Assembly (NCBI GenBank): GCA_947496145.1
Contig: CANMBS010000002.1
Location: 1 to 64,000, forward strand
Origin: an uncultured Pseudovibrio sp.
Lineage (GTDB): Bacteria; Pseudomonadota; Alphaproteobacteria; Rhizobiales; Stappiaceae
DNA length: 64,000 nt
Direction: 5' to 3'
This document shows positions 54,325 through 63,753 of this stretch, piece by piece (positions within the stretch are counted from its first letter, which is position 1; every line of letters starts with the position of its first letter). The position numbers were made by a program, and so were the translations under genes. Below the pieces are notes generated by a model. That model was not told the origin of the DNA and did no database searches. It saw nothing but the letters and a program-made list of their open reading frames with translations.

Positions 54325-54758
54325 TGATGGCCGACCTCATGTTGCGGCCCACATCCATTCTGTTCATTTGCAGAATGAATGCCGTACGTTCTCCCATGGC
54401 TGAAGGGATTACAAATCTTCTTTTCCCAAGACAAATTTACACACGTTCTTGTGGCGTATTTGCTGGTGAACGTGATCCTTTTGTCGACGCGGTTATGGAC
54501 GAGCTTGGTGCGGATTTGAGCGATCATCATCCAAAAACCTTTGATGATCTTGCTGAAGACGGTTTTGATCTGATCGTTACACTAGCTCCGGAAGCGCATC
54601 ACATGGCTCTGGAGCTGACACGCACGGATCATGTGGAGGTGGAATATTGGCCCACCATCGATCCTACCGTAGCAACTGGTAGCCGCTCGCAGATCATGGA
54701 TGCCTATCGGGCGGTCCGCGATACCCTGAAACGAAAGATCGAACAACGCTTGCAATGA
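54324..54758 (+). CDS. low molecular weight phosphatase family protein
   Basis: 144 residues. The Cx5R active-site loop is CRMNAVRS (Cys16, Arg22), and the general acid is probably an Asp in YWPTIDPT. Family members are protein-tyrosine phosphatases or arsenate reductases; the RMNAV loop is like the alphaproteobacterial group between UPF0262 and infA rather than arsC. One-base overlap with the upstream gene indicates translational coupling. Confidence 0.85.
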   Translation: MMADLMLRPTSILFICRMNAVRSPMAEGITNLLFPRQIYTRSCGVFAGERDPFVDAVMDELGADLSDHHPKTFDDLAEDGFDLIVTLAPEAHHMALELTRTDHVEVEYWPTIDPTVATGSRSQIMDAYRAVRDTLKRKIEQRLQ

Positions 54759-54929
54759 GCGGGAAAACTACCTCAAACGTGGTCTCTGCATGCGTTTTCC
54801 ACCCAAAAACAAGGAATATGCGGTAAAACACGTGAAACTGCCCTCCAAGAAATAGCGGTAGCCTGTTCACTTTTGCTGAGTTATCCGGTAGGTTCCGCGA
54901 AAATTCCATTTAACAAATCAGGAATCCTA

Positions 54930-55148
54930 ATGGCTAAAGAAGAAATGCTGGAGTTTCCAGGCGTCGTCGTCGAACTCCTTCCTAATGCGACTTTTCGTGT
55001 GAAGCTCGAAAACGATCACGAAATCATCGCACACACCGCTGGTCGTATGCGTAAAAACCGCATTCGTGTTCTGGCTGGTGATAAAGTGCTCGTGGAAATG
55101 ACGCCATATGACCTGACAAAGGGTCGTATCACTTATCGCTACAAGTAA
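54930..55148 (+). CDS. infA: translation initiation factor IF-1
   Basis: 72 residues, a single OB-fold S1 domain: [40 protein letters not shown] and [19 protein letters not shown]-1 occupies the ribosomal A site during initiation. AGGAA ribosome binding site before ATG 54930. Confidence 0.97.
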   Translation: MAKEEMLEFPGVVVELLPNATFRVKLENDHEIIAHTAGRMRKNRIRVLAGDKVLVEMTPYDLTKGRITYRYK

Positions 55149-55227
55149 GCGAACCACTGAGCGCGGGTTCAGATTGAGCCTGCCTTGGTTGATTTCTGCT
55201 CTGCTTCTTCAAGGGGAACTGGCACAC

Positions 55228-55863
55228 ATGACCAAAGAACTGCCACTGGTACTGGCCTCCGGGTCTCCGCGCCGCCTGGCACTGCTTCAGCAGATTGGCA
55301 TTGAGCCGGATTTCCTTCTACCTGCAGACATTGATGAAACGCCTGTGCGTGGGGAAAGCCCGCGCGCGTTGGCGCAGCGCCTTGCACGCGGTAAAGCTGC
55401 TGCTGCGCGTGCCTTGATAGACCGGGATGATGAGAAGTCTCATTCTATCATTTTGGGGTCTGACACCGTTGTTGCGGTTGGGCGTCGTATTTTGCCTAAA
55501 GCTGAAAGTAAAGAGCAGGCAAGCGTTTGTCTTCAGTTGCTCTCCGGGCGTATGCACAAAGTCTATACCGGTGTTTGCGTGAACCTGCCCGACGGCGTGG
55601 TACGCACAAAACTGGTAGAAACGCGCGTTCGTTTTCGCCGCCTGTCATCACAAGATACAGAGAAGTACCTTGCTTCAGGTGAGTGGCGTGGCAAAGCGGG
55701 TGGATATGCTATTCAGGGTCTTGCTGGCTCGTTTATCGCCCGCGTGATTGGCTCTTACCCAAGCGTGGTCGGTTTGCCGCTGTTAGAGACTGCAAACCTC
55801 TTACAGTCCGCTGGCTATCCAACGCAAAAAGCTTGGGATGAGGACGCAGTACCAGCAGCTTAG
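55228..55863 (+). CDS. maf: Maf-like nucleotide pyrophosphatase
   Basis: 211 residues from ATG 55228. The N-terminal [11 protein letters not shown], the metal site LGSDTVVAV and [13 protein letters not shown] are Maf signatures. These enzymes hydrolyse nucleoside triphosphates such as dTTP, UTP or modified bases, a house-cleaning or septation role. Follows infA. Confidence 0.93.
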   Translation: MTKELPLVLASGSPRRLALLQQIGIEPDFLLPADIDETPVRGESPRALAQRLARGKAAAARALIDRDDEKSHSIILGSDTVVAVGRRILPKAESKEQASVCLQLLSGRMHKVYTGVCVNLPDGVVRTKLVETRVRFRRLSSQDTEKYLASGEWRGKAGGYAIQGLAGSFIARVIGSYPSVVGLPLLETANLLQSAGYPTQKAWDEDAVPAA

Positions 55864-55869
55864 AGGACG

Positions 55870-56229
55870 TTATCTTGCAAACCCTCCAACGGTTTGCACA
55901 TAACGTGGCGAGAAACTTGCCAGCGCACTTCTTAGTTCGTGACTTGGTTTGCCGTAAACCGTCATACCTGTAGGTTGTAGGGTATCCATGAACTGCTGCG
56001 CATATGCATTTGAAAACCATGATAAGTGCAGCAAAGCAGCATTGCTGTCCTTGAAGCTGGTAAAGATCTCGCAGGACTGTCCATCCTCGCTTAGATACCA
56101 GACATAAGCTGTAGTATCGCCTTGTATTTCCTGAACGGCTTTGACCATCTCAACCATCAAACCTTCAAAGATGTTGGCTTGTGTGGTCATCAGACGCGCA
56201 GTGAGGATCCAAGAAACTTCGTTATTCAT
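55870..56229 (-). CDS. Hypothetical protein with ABM-like fold pattern
   Basis: 119 residues from ATG 56229, which has AGGAAG upstream; a longer frame is not protein-like. Segments EVSWILTARL, TTAYVWYLSEDGQSCEIFTSF and ALLHLSWFSNAYAQQFMDTL resemble small putative monooxygenase or quinol-type alpha-beta barrel proteins. No catalytic residues assigned. It is convergent with maf, with a six-base gap. Confidence 0.6.
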   Translation of the reverse strand: MNNEVSWILTARLMTTQANIFEGLMVEMVKAVQEIQGDTTAYVWYLSEDGQSCEIFTSFKDSNAALLHLSWFSNAYAQQFMDTLQPTGMTVYGKPSHELRSALASFSPRYVQTVGGFAR

Positions 56230-56618
56230 TATACGCTTCCTCAGGTTTCGAGAGCTCCTGCTGCCTCCATTTAAAAGCATGGCAGGTGTCTCCGAAAAGC
56301 GGCTTCGAATTTCGAAACAGGATAAATACAAATGAAACAGGCGATTGCAACGCTCTCCAAGAGTACCTGTCCATAAGTAATCTTAGTCCGAACTTTTATC
56401 GCTGCAAAGTTGTTTACCGGCAATTTGATTAGTCTTTTAATATGAGAGTATATCTGATGGTTTTAAAAAGCCCGGACAAAAGCAAGCAAAAATGAATGAT
56501 ACGCGAAGGTAGTTGCGTATTATCCCTTGATGTAGTCTTGCATTCTGAGTAGAGCCAGAACCTGCGCTTACTAAAGTGCGGTTACACTAACCAAGCAAAA
56601 GATCTGGAACGAAGCACT
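56230..56618. other. Divergent region between the ABM-like gene and yacG
   Basis: 389 nt, AT-rich; no coding frame or hairpin that I can support. Confidence 0.4.
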
Positions 56619-56822
56619 ATGAAAAAGCCAGAAGCCAAACTCGGTAATTGTCCGATCTGTGACAAGCCCGCGCAGCCCGCCTCAAAACCGTTTTGCTCGG
56701 AGCGTTGCAGACAAGTGGACCTCAATAAGTGGTTGAGCGGAAGCTATTCAGTACCTGCCGTCGAGGAAGAGTTCTCAGAATCTGACCTGATGGACTTAGA
56801 AAATTCACGTATTTTGCATTGA
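56619..56822 (+). CDS. yacG: DNA gyrase inhibitor YacG
   Basis: 67 residues with four zinc-binding cysteines (Cys11, Cys14, Cys26, Cys30 in CPICDKP and PFCSERC) and the family ending VDLNKWLSGSYSVPA. YacG binds GyrB and inhibits DNA gyrase. Start has GGAACG upstream. Confidence 0.94.
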   Translation: MKKPEAKLGNCPICDKPAQPASKPFCSERCRQVDLNKWLSGSYSVPAVEEEFSESDLMDLENSRILH

Positions 56823-57166
56823 TGAATTGGGGATAAATATTTCGAAAATATGACGTTTTCAGCGTGGATTTCCGTTGGATCAACCTGGTCAGATGTCGTT
56901 CTGTATTGAGCCAAAAGATTGATATATTAAGAGAAATTTCAACGAAATCGCGCATCAGAAACATCGAATGAGCCTATCTCGATAAAATAGTCAGATGCTG
57001 AATTTTTTTTCACTTAGTTGGCGAAATATATCTTTAATGGTCTTGTGCCTGTCACAGTTATGGGCAATTGTACCGAGCGTGTTCTTGGGAGGTTAGCGCG
57101 GATATAGAGATTCTCGCGTAGCCGTCTCGTTAAATTGCTTGGGGCAATTGAAAAAAGGCAAGACCT
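56823..57166. other. Upstream region of the 5'-nucleotidase gene
   Basis: 344 AT-rich nt. A lone CTGTCAC (near 57049) could be half of a Pho box but no second half is seen. Confidence 0.35.
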
Positions 57167-58765
57167 ATGAAAAAGCATCTCTTGGGCGCAACTGCGCTTT
57201 TGTTGTCTTTTGGCGTTTCCGCGCCAGCAATGGCTGAGTTTGATCTCACAATTTTGCATACGAATGATTTCCATTCCCGCATTGAGCCAATCAACAAGTA
57301 CGACTCCACTTGTTCTGCAAAAGATGATGCAAAAGGCAAGTGTCTGGGTGGAACTGCGCGTTTGGAAACCGCAATCAAAGAACGCCGCGCTGCTGCGAAA
57401 AACTCCATTCTCGTTGATGGTGGCGATCAGTTCCAGGGTTCTCTGTTCTATACCTACTATAAGGGTAAGGCTGCTGCAGAATTCATGAATACTCTCGGTT
57501 ATGATGCAATGACCGTTGGTAACCACGAGTTTGACGATGGGCCGGAAGTTCTGCGTGGCTTCATGGATATCGTCAATTTCCCGGTTCTGTTGGCAAACGC
57601 TGACTTTTCTAAAGAAGGCAAGTTGATTGGGGTTCTCAAGCCAACCAGTATTGTGGAGCGTGATGGTGAGAAAATCGGCTTTATCGGTCTGACACCAGAT
57701 GATACCCACGAGCTGTCCAGCCCAGGCAAGCATGTAACATTTTACGATCCTATCGAAGCTGCGACCAAGCACGTTGCTGAGCTTCAGGCGGAAGGCGTGA
57801 ACAAGATCATTGTTCTGTCCCACTCCGGGTATGATGTTGATAAGAAAATCGCGGCGGCTGTGGATGGTATCGACGTGATTGTTGGTGGTCATACCAACAC
57901 TTACCTGTCCAACACCTCTGACCGTGCTGAAGGCCCATATCCAACTTGGGTTCAAGCGCCGAACGGTAAGAAAGCTGCGATCGTATCAGCATACGCTTAC
58001 GGCAAGTTCCTTGGTGAACTGAACGTGAAGTTCGACGACAATGGCGATGTACTGGAAGCTGTTGGTGAGCCAATCATCATGGACAAAGAAGTGGCTGAGA
58101 ACGAAGCTATCAAGGCTCGTATCGCAGAACTCGCTGGTCCACTTGATGAAATCCGCACAGAAATCATCGGTGAGACAACTGCTGCTGTAGATGGTGACCG
58201 CAAGTCCTGTCGTGCTCGTGAGTGTGAAATGGGCGTTCTCGTGGCTGACGCTATGCTTGATGCAACCAAAGATCAGGGCGTTCAGTTTGTGATCACCAAC
58301 GGTGGCGGTCTGCGTGCATCCATCGATGCGGGTGAAGTAACCATGGGCGAAGCTCTGGCAGTTCTTCCGTTCCAGAATACTCTTGCAACCTTCGAGCTTC
58401 AGGGTAAGTTTGTCAAAGAGGCTCTGGAGAACGGTCTTTCCAAGTTTGAAGAAGGTGCCGGTCGCTTCCCACAGGTTGCTGGTCTGAAGTTCTCTTTTGA
58501 TGCGTCCAAACCTGCTGGAGAGCGTATCACTGCAGTGACACTTGCTGAAGGCTCTGCAATCGAAGCAGACAAAGTCTACAAGGTCGCGACCAACAACTAC
58601 GTTCGTAACGGTGGTGATGGCTACAAGATCTTTGCAACCGAAGGCAAGAATGCATACGACTACGGTCCAGGTCTCGAGTTCGTGCTTGCAGATTACCTCA
58701 AAGCGCAGGATGGCGCATACGCTCCTAAAGTGGATGGTCGTATTACAGACGCAACCGCGAAGTAA
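57167..58765 (+). CDS. bifunctional UDP-sugar hydrolase / 5'-nucleotidase
   Basis: 532 residues. Signal peptide MKKHLLGATALLLSFGVSAP ends at AMA before EFDLT, so it is exported. The N-terminal metallophosphatase domain has LHTNDFHSR, DGGDQFQGS, VGNHEFDDG, LSHSGYD and GGHTNT. The C-terminal 5'-nucleotidase domain has NGGGLRASI, LPFQNTLATFEL and NNYVRNGGDGYKIF. It dephosphorylates extracellular nucleotides. GC-rich, highly codon-biased, so likely well expressed. Followed by a terminator. Confidence 0.93.
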   Translation: MKKHLLGATALLLSFGVSAPAMAEFDLTILHTNDFHSRIEPINKYDSTCSAKDDAKGKCLGGTARLETAIKERRAAAKNSILVDGGDQFQGSLFYTYYKGKAAAEFMNTLGYDAMTVGNHEFDDGPEVLRGFMDIVNFPVLLANADFSKEGKLIGVLKPTSIVERDGEKIGFIGLTPDDTHELSSPGKHVTFYDPIEAATKHVAELQAEGVNKIIVLSHSGYDVDKKIAAAVDGIDVIVGGHTNTYLSNTSDRAEGPYPTWVQAPNGKKAAIVSAYAYGKFLGELNVKFDDNGDVLEAVGEPIIMDKEVAENEAIKARIAELAGPLDEIRTEIIGETTAAVDGDRKSCRARECEMGVLVADAMLDATKDQGVQFVITNGGGLRASIDAGEVTMGEALAVLPFQNTLATFELQGKFVKEALENGLSKFEEGAGRFPQVAGLKFSFDASKPAGERITAVTLAEGSAIEADKVYKVATNNYVRNGGDGYKIFATEGKNAYDYGPGLEFVLADYLKAQDGAYAPKVDGRITDATAK

Positions 58766-58790
58766 GAAGCTTTAACTTCCTGCAAGATTT

Positions 58791-58825
58791 AAGGCCGGTG
58801 AGTTCTAATGCTCTCCGGCCTTTTT
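58791..58825 (+). terminator. Terminator of the 5'-nucleotidase gene
   Basis: AAGGCCGG and CCGGCCTT arms around a short loop, followed by TTTTT. Confidence 0.85.
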
Positions 58826-58952
58826 GCTGTACCACCATGGTATAAGGCTACGACAATCCAGCATCATCAGTGAGTTGGCGAATAACCTGTCTTGCATGAA
58901 TGTGGCATCAGAGCCTAAAATTGCGCGGGCTTCGGTTTGAGGATGTTGTTGC

Positions 58953-59840
58953 GTGGGAACGATAGAAGAAGAACAAGAAAAACTTGTTGAGCGATTTCAC
59001 ACACAAAAGCCAATCCGGTCATGGTCCATGATCATTTCGATCTTCGGAGACTGTATCGCTCCACGTGGCGGTGAGTTGTGGATGGGCAATATCACGCAAA
59101 TCATGGAAATGATGGGTGTTAACTCAGGGGTCGTCCGCACTGCCATGTCACGCCTTGCATCAGATGGGTGGTTGGAGCGCACCCGTATCGGACGCAACTC
59201 GTTTTACAGACTTACGAAAATGGGCCGGGAAGCTTTTGATCAGGCCACCCCGCGCATTTATGCCAGAGGCCCGGTAAATGGGAATGGCAACTGGATTACA
59301 GCGGTTCTGAGCGATGGAGAGGACAGAGCTGAACGTAGGGAAAAGCTGGTCGCACAAGGTTTTGGCGTCATCGCACCTAACGTGCTTATTAAACCCGATA
59401 CAGGCGGATGTTCTCCCGTTTCAAACGATAAGATTGTCTACATGCAGTCCAGTGCTCCTCCTGAAAAAGCTCTGCAACTAGCCGGGCAGGCATGGAACCT
59501 TGATAACCTGCAGCGTGGCTACAATGACTTCATTGAAACCTACCAATCCTTGGGTGATCTGTTAGACCCAGACAACAAAGACACACCTGAAGTGTCGTCT
59601 CGTTCTGCTTTGATCATCCGTATCATGCTTATTCATGACCTGCGCAGATTAGTTTTGCGCGATCCTGAGTTACCACAACAGGCCCTTCCGGGTAACTGGG
59701 CAGGGAGCATTGCGCGTGAGCTCGCAGCAACCATCTATAACGCCCTTCGAGACAACGGTGAAAACTGGCTTGATTCTAACGCCAGGAATGCTCAGGGCGC
59801 TTTGCCTGCACCCGTCCCGGCGTTTTTTGAGCGGTTCTAA
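58953..59840 (+). CDS. paaX: PaaX family transcriptional repressor
   Basis: 295 residues from GTG 58953. The N-terminal winged helix (SMIISIFGDCIAPRGGELWMG, GVVRTAMSRLASDGWL) and the central PaaX domain (AWNLDNLQRGYNDFIETY) and C-terminal LIHDLRRLVLRDPELP match the family. PaaX represses phenylacetate genes and is released by phenylacetyl-CoA. It lies upstream of paaABCDE in the same direction, with inverted repeats between them. Confidence 0.93.
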   Translation: MGTIEEEQEKLVERFHTQKPIRSWSMIISIFGDCIAPRGGELWMGNITQIMEMMGVNSGVVRTAMSRLASDGWLERTRIGRNSFYRLTKMGREAFDQATPRIYARGPVNGNGNWITAVLSDGEDRAERREKLVAQGFGVIAPNVLIKPDTGGCSPVSNDKIVYMQSSAPPEKALQLAGQAWNLDNLQRGYNDFIETYQSLGDLLDPDNKDTPEVSSRSALIIRIMLIHDLRRLVLRDPELPQQALPGNWAGSIARELAATIYNALRDNGENWLDSNARNAQGALPAPVPAFFERF

Positions 59841-59858
59841 CCTTTGTAATCATTAGCT

Positions 59859-59881
59859 TATTTTAGAATTATACTAAAATA
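59859..59881. promoter_or_regulatory. Perfect inverted repeat in the paaA promoter region
   Basis: TATTTTAG (59859-59866) and CTAAAATA (59874-59881) pair perfectly around seven bases. It lies about 100 nt before paaA and is a candidate PaaX operator. Confidence 0.5.
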
Positions 59882-59891
59882 CACCCTTAAA

Positions 59892-59930
59892 TGTTACAGA
59901 AAATACTTGTCGGCTTGGTATTCTGTGACA
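59892..59930. promoter_or_regulatory. Extended inverted repeat over a probable paaA promoter
   Basis: TGT-T-ACAGAAAATAC and GTATTCTGT-G-ACA form a dyad around 11 bases. A possible -35 (TTGTCG, 59907-59912) and -10 (ATATTA, 59930-59935) at 17-bp spacing lie in or beside it, so a protein bound here would block transcription. Candidate second PaaX site. Confidence 0.5.
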
Positions 59931-59977
59931 TATTAGGCGCAGACGAACATTGGTGTGCTCTTGGGAGGGACGAACCT

Positions 59978-60961
59978 ATGTACACACAGGCATTGAACAA
60001 AGAAGTTGCGGAAGTTGAGAGTGAGGACACCGAAAAGCTCGAAGCCTTTCAGGCTCGCATCGACCGTGAGGAGAAAATAGAACCCAACGACTGGATGCCA
60101 GCTGCCTATCGGAAGACGCTGGTCCGCCAGATTTCACAGCATGCCCATTCAGAGGTTGTTGGCATGTTACCTGAAGGAAACTGGGTTACTCGTGCACCTT
60201 CTCTGGAGCGCAAAGCCATCTTACTGGCGAAGATTCAGGATGAAGGAGGCCATGGTCTCTACCTTTATTCAGCAGCAGAGACACTGGGTGTCTCTCGCGA
60301 AGAGCTGGTAGATCAACTCCTTACAGGGAAAGCTAAGTATTCTTCCATCTTCAACTATCCAACACTCAACTGGGCTGATGTCGGCGCTGTTGGCTGGCTG
60401 GTGGATGGTGCGGCAATCATGAACCAGATTCCGCTGTGCCGCTGCTCCTACGGGCCTTATTCCCGCGCTATGATCCGTATCTGTAAAGAAGAGAGCTTTC
60501 ACCAGCGCCAGGGTTACGATCTTCTGGTCGCCATGATGAAGGGGACGCCTGAGCAGCAGGAGATGGTGCAGGACGCCGTAAACCGGCTTTGGTGGCCAGC
60601 TCTGATGATGTTCGGTCCATCTGACAAGGACAGCCAGCATTCTGCGGCAAGCATGAAGTGGAAGATCAAACGCTTCACCAACGACGAGCTGCGTCAGAAG
60701 TTTGTCGATGCGACAGTACCGCAAGCCAGAGTACTTGGCATTACGTTGCCTGACCCGGACCTCAAATACAACGAGGAAGCGGGCCATTGGGAACACGGTC
60801 AGCCGGACTGGGACGAGTTTTATAACACCATTCATGGGAATGGCATCTGCAACAAGCAGCGGATGAAAGACCGCATCAGGGCGCATGAGGACGGTGCCTG
60901 GGTGCGTGAGGCGGCGCAGGCCTATGCCGCCAAGCAATCTGCAAAGAAATCAGCTGCTTAA
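59978..60961 (+). CDS. paaA: 1,2-phenylacetyl-CoA epoxidase subunit PaaA
   Basis: 327 residues from ATG 59978 (the upstream frame extension has no support). Catalytic alpha subunit with a di-iron site: [10 protein letters not shown] and [13 protein letters not shown] are the ligand helices. With PaaC and PaaE it epoxidises the ring of phenylacetyl-CoA using oxygen. First gene of paaABCDE. Confidence 0.95.
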   Translation: MYTQALNKEVAEVESEDTEKLEAFQARIDREEKIEPNDWMPAAYRKTLVRQISQHAHSEVVGMLPEGNWVTRAPSLERKAILLAKIQDEGGHGLYLYSAAETLGVSREELVDQLLTGKAKYSSIFNYPTLNWADVGAVGWLVDGAAIMNQIPLCRCSYGPYSRAMIRICKEESFHQRQGYDLLVAMMKGTPEQQEMVQDAVNRLWWPALMMFGPSDKDSQHSAASMKWKIKRFTNDELRQKFVDATVPQARVLGITLPDPDLKYNEEAGHWEHGQPDWDEFYNTIHGNGICNKQRMKDRIRAHEDGAWVREAAQAYAAKQSAKKSAA

Positions 60962-60973
60962 GGGAGGGATCAG

Positions 60974-61261
60974 ATGAGCGAACAAGCAACACCACTTTGG
61001 GAAGTATTTATCCGCGCACGCAATGGCATGTCTCACCGTCATGCTGGCTCAGTTCACGCAGCAGATGCAGAAATGGCTTTGCAGGCAGCGCGTGACGTTT
61101 ACACCCGTCGGGGCGAGGGATTATCGATCTGGGTGGTTCCATCCGCTGCGATCGTGGCGAATGACCCTGATGAGAAGGGCGAGATGTTTGAGCCAACGGC
61201 CTCGAAAATCTATCGCCACCCAACATTTTATGAGCTTCCTGACGAAGTCGCGAATATGTAA
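60974..61261 (+). CDS. paaB: 1,2-phenylacetyl-CoA epoxidase subunit PaaB
   Basis: 95 residues; WEVFIRARNGMSHRHAGSVHA, YTRRGEGLSIWVVPS and the end MFEPTASKIYRHPTFY match PaaB, a small structural subunit. GGGAGGG ribosome binding site, 13 nt after paaA. Confidence 0.95.
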   Translation: MSEQATPLWEVFIRARNGMSHRHAGSVHAADAEMALQAARDVYTRRGEGLSIWVVPSAAIVANDPDEKGEMFEPTASKIYRHPTFYELPDEVANM

Positions 61262-61269
61262 GGGGCCCT

Positions 61270-62028
61270 ATGATGAAAGACCAGGCACTCTTTACATACT
61301 GCATGCGTCTAGCCGACGACAGTGCAATCATAAGCCAGCGATTGAGCGAATGGTGCGGCCATGCTTCTCACCTTGAAGAAGACATTGCACTGACCAACGT
61401 CGCACTCGATCACATTGGTCATGCTCGCGAACTGTACACCTATGCAGGCCAGATCGAAGGTAAGGGTAGGGATGAAAATGCCCTTTGCTTCCATAGAGTT
61501 GAGCGTGAGTTCGCCAACCTTCTATTGGTCGAGCAACCCAATGATGACTTCGCTTACGCCATCATGCGACAGTTCCTTTTCTCCGCCTTCATGCATCCGT
61601 TTTGGGAAGCAATGAAAGCGTCGAAAGACGAGCAACTGGCAGGACTTGCAGCAAAAGCAGAAAAAGAAGCAGCTTATCACTTGCGCCATTCTGCCGAGTG
61701 GGTCATCCGCTTGGGAGACGGCACTGAAGAAAGCCATAACCGCATCACCGACGCTCTTGAGTTCCTCTGGATGTATACCGGAGAAATGTTTGAGTGTGAC
61801 GAGGTTGTATCATCGCTTGTTGCTAAAGGCGTTGCCGTAGATCCTATGTCAATCAAACACTTATGGGTTGAAACCGTAAACTCAGTCCTTACACGTGCTA
61901 ACTTGGAACGTCCGGCACAAAGCTGGATGCAGACAGGTGGGCGTGGCGGGGAACACAGTGAACACCTCGGTCATATCCTCTCGCCAATGCAGTATCTACA
62001 GCGCTCGTTCCCGCAAGCGCAGTGGTAA
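61270..62028 (+). CDS. paaC: 1,2-phenylacetyl-CoA epoxidase subunit PaaC
   Basis: 252 residues, non-catalytic ferritin-like partner of PaaA: LDHIGHARELYTYAGQ, EKEAAYHLRHSAEWVIRLGDG and WMQTGGRGGEHSEHLG are family stretches. Start at ATG 61270 or 61273. Confidence 0.95.
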   Translation: MMKDQALFTYCMRLADDSAIISQRLSEWCGHASHLEEDIALTNVALDHIGHARELYTYAGQIEGKGRDENALCFHRVEREFANLLLVEQPNDDFAYAIMRQFLFSAFMHPFWEAMKASKDEQLAGLAAKAEKEAAYHLRHSAEWVIRLGDGTEESHNRITDALEFLWMYTGEMFECDEVVSSLVAKGVAVDPMSIKHLWVETVNSVLTRANLERPAQSWMQTGGRGGEHSEHLGHILSPMQYLQRSFPQAQW

Positions 62029-62042
62029 ATGGGAGCTAACCC

Positions 62043-62552
62043 ATGGCAATTGCAGCGAAAAACCTGACAAACCCGTTGGATCAGAAAGCATGGGATGCAG
62101 TTTGCGATCTGCCCGATCCCGAGGTCCCGGTTCTCACGATTGAAGATCTTGGCGTTCTGCGCAGTGTGCATGTGCAGGAGGATGGTGCAGTAACTGTCAC
62201 CATCACGCCAACCTACACCGGTTGTCCTGCCATGAGCATGTTCGCTTTTGACATTGAAGCCGCACTCTTAAGTGCTGGCTTTAAGAAAGTCGACGTGAAA
62301 ACGGTGCTTAATCCTGCCTGGACCACCGACTGGCTCTCTGAGAAAGCCCGTGAGAAATTAAAGGCTTACGGCATTGCTCCACCAAACGGCAAGGCATCCC
62401 GCCGGGCGTTGTTTGGCGAGGAGCAAGTTTGTTGCCCAAAGTGCAATTCTGCCAATACCAGTCGCATTTCCGAATTTGGCTCAACTGCTTGCAAGGCGCT
62501 TTACCGCTGCAACGATTGCTCTGAGCCTTTTGACTATTTCAAATGCATCTAA
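62043..62552 (+). CDS. paaD: 1,2-phenylacetyl-CoA epoxidase subunit PaaD
   Basis: 169 residues. N-terminal MIP18/DUF59 domain (DPEVPVLTIEDLGVLR, PTYTGCPAMSMF) and a C-terminal zinc-ribbon-like segment with four cysteines (CPKCNSANT, CNDCSEPFDYFKC). Thought to mature the iron-sulfur or di-iron centres of the complex. GGGAG ribosome binding site. Confidence 0.94.
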   Translation: MAIAAKNLTNPLDQKAWDAVCDLPDPEVPVLTIEDLGVLRSVHVQEDGAVTVTITPTYTGCPAMSMFAFDIEAALLSAGFKKVDVKTVLNPAWTTDWLSEKAREKLKAYGIAPPNGKASRRALFGEEQVCCPKCNSANTSRISEFGSTACKALYRCNDCSEPFDYFKCI

Positions 62553-62577
62553 CCCGTTGGATGCAAAGGAGGAAACC

Positions 62578-63660
62578 ATGTCACCACGGTTTCATAAGTT
62601 AAAAATAAAGTCAGTGCATCAGGAAACCGAGGAAGCGGTGTCGATCGCCTTCGAGATTCCTGATGAGCTGAAAGCAGATTATTCTTTTATTCCAGGGCAG
62701 TATCTCACTTTGCGCGAGATGATTAACGGTGAAGACACCCGCCGGTCCTACTCCATCTGTTCCTCACCCAAAGACGAGGATATTTCTGTCGCCATTAAGA
62801 AAGTGGAGGGGGGACGCTTCTCAAGTTTTGCGCTTGATAACGCGGTTGTTGGCAGTGAAATTGACGTGATGACGCCCATGGGCCGTTTCAATTTACCACG
62901 AAAAACAACGGGTGATGCAAGGGTTTACGCAGCCTTTACCGCAGGCTCGGGCATCACGCCAATCATGTCCATGATCCATGCGGTTCTGGAGGACGAGCCG
63001 GACAGTCAGTTCTTCCTGTTCTATGGGAATAAAGATTCTCAGAGCGTCATTTTCAAAGAGCAACTGGAAGACCTGAAAGACCGCTTTCTGGATCGCCTCA
63101 GCGTCTATCATATCCTGTCTCGCGAAGAGCAGGAGCTGAGCATCACAAATGGTCGCTTAACCTCTGAAAAGATTGGAGAATTCATCTCCAAGATTGTGGG
63201 AGAGCAGTGCATTGACCACGTGTTCCTGTGTGGTCCGGGCGATATGATCGAGGCAGCAAAGCAAACCTGTCAGACCCACGGTATTCCGCTGGAACATATC
63301 CACAATGAGCACTTCACGCCAGCAGATGGCGGTGACCCGCATGCAGCCCATAAAGCTAAGGATTCCAGTGCTGTAGACCACAGCGCCAAGGTGGCAATGA
63401 TCGTCGATGGCGCACGCCACCACCTTACCTTAAAGCCGGGAGAAACCATCATTGAAGGGGCTTTGCGGGCAGGAATTGAAGCACCGTTTTCCTGTAAGGG
63501 AGGAATGTGCTGCACCTGTCGTGCCAAGGTGGTTTCAGGCGAAGTGGACATGGCAGTCAATTATTCGCTTGAACCCTGGGAGATTGAAGCAGGCTATGTG
63601 CTTACCTGCCAATCCAGACCAAAAACCGCTGATGTTACAGTGGATTATGATGACGTGTGA
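62578..63660 (+). CDS. paaE: 1,2-phenylacetyl-CoA epoxidase subunit PaaE (reductase)
   Basis: 360 residues from ATG 62578 with a strong AAAGGAGGAAA site. FAD domain (RRSYSICSSP), NAD domain (FTAGSGITPIMSMIH) and a C-terminal plant-type 2Fe-2S ferredoxin domain (CKGGMCCTCRAK, then C in LTCQSRP). It passes electrons from NADPH to the PaaA di-iron site. Last of the operon, followed by a terminator. Confidence 0.95.
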   Translation: MSPRFHKLKIKSVHQETEEAVSIAFEIPDELKADYSFIPGQYLTLREMINGEDTRRSYSICSSPKDEDISVAIKKVEGGRFSSFALDNAVVGSEIDVMTPMGRFNLPRKTTGDARVYAAFTAGSGITPIMSMIHAVLEDEPDSQFFLFYGNKDSQSVIFKEQLEDLKDRFLDRLSVYHILSREEQELSITNGRLTSEKIGEFISKIVGEQCIDHVFLCGPGDMIEAAKQTCQTHGIPLEHIHNEHFTPADGGDPHAAHKAKDSSAVDHSAKVAMIVDGARHHLTLKPGETIIEGALRAGIEAPFSCKGGMCCTCRAKVVSGEVDMAVNYSLEPWEIEAGYVLTCQSRPKTADVTVDYDDV

Positions 63661-63695
63661 TAAGTTATCGCGCTTTATTGCGTTGGTTTGAACGG

Positions 63696-63728
63696 AAAAG
63701 CCGGAATTTGCGTTATTCCGGCTTTTTT
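63696..63728. terminator. Terminator of the paa operon (bidirectional)
   Basis: AAAAGCCGGAAT and ATTCCGGCTTTT arms around TTGCGTT, with further T residues after. Confidence 0.9.
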
Positions 63729-63753
63729 TGCGTTTTTTTGCGCGGTGATGCCT

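Noticed and set aside
57049-57055. Possible Pho box half (CTGTCAC) before the 5'-nucleotidase
   Set aside because: No second half at the proper distance.
57014-57955. 313-codon minus-strand frame opposite the 5'-nucleotidase
   Set aside because: Antisense shadow of a well-supported gene; composition is not protein-like.
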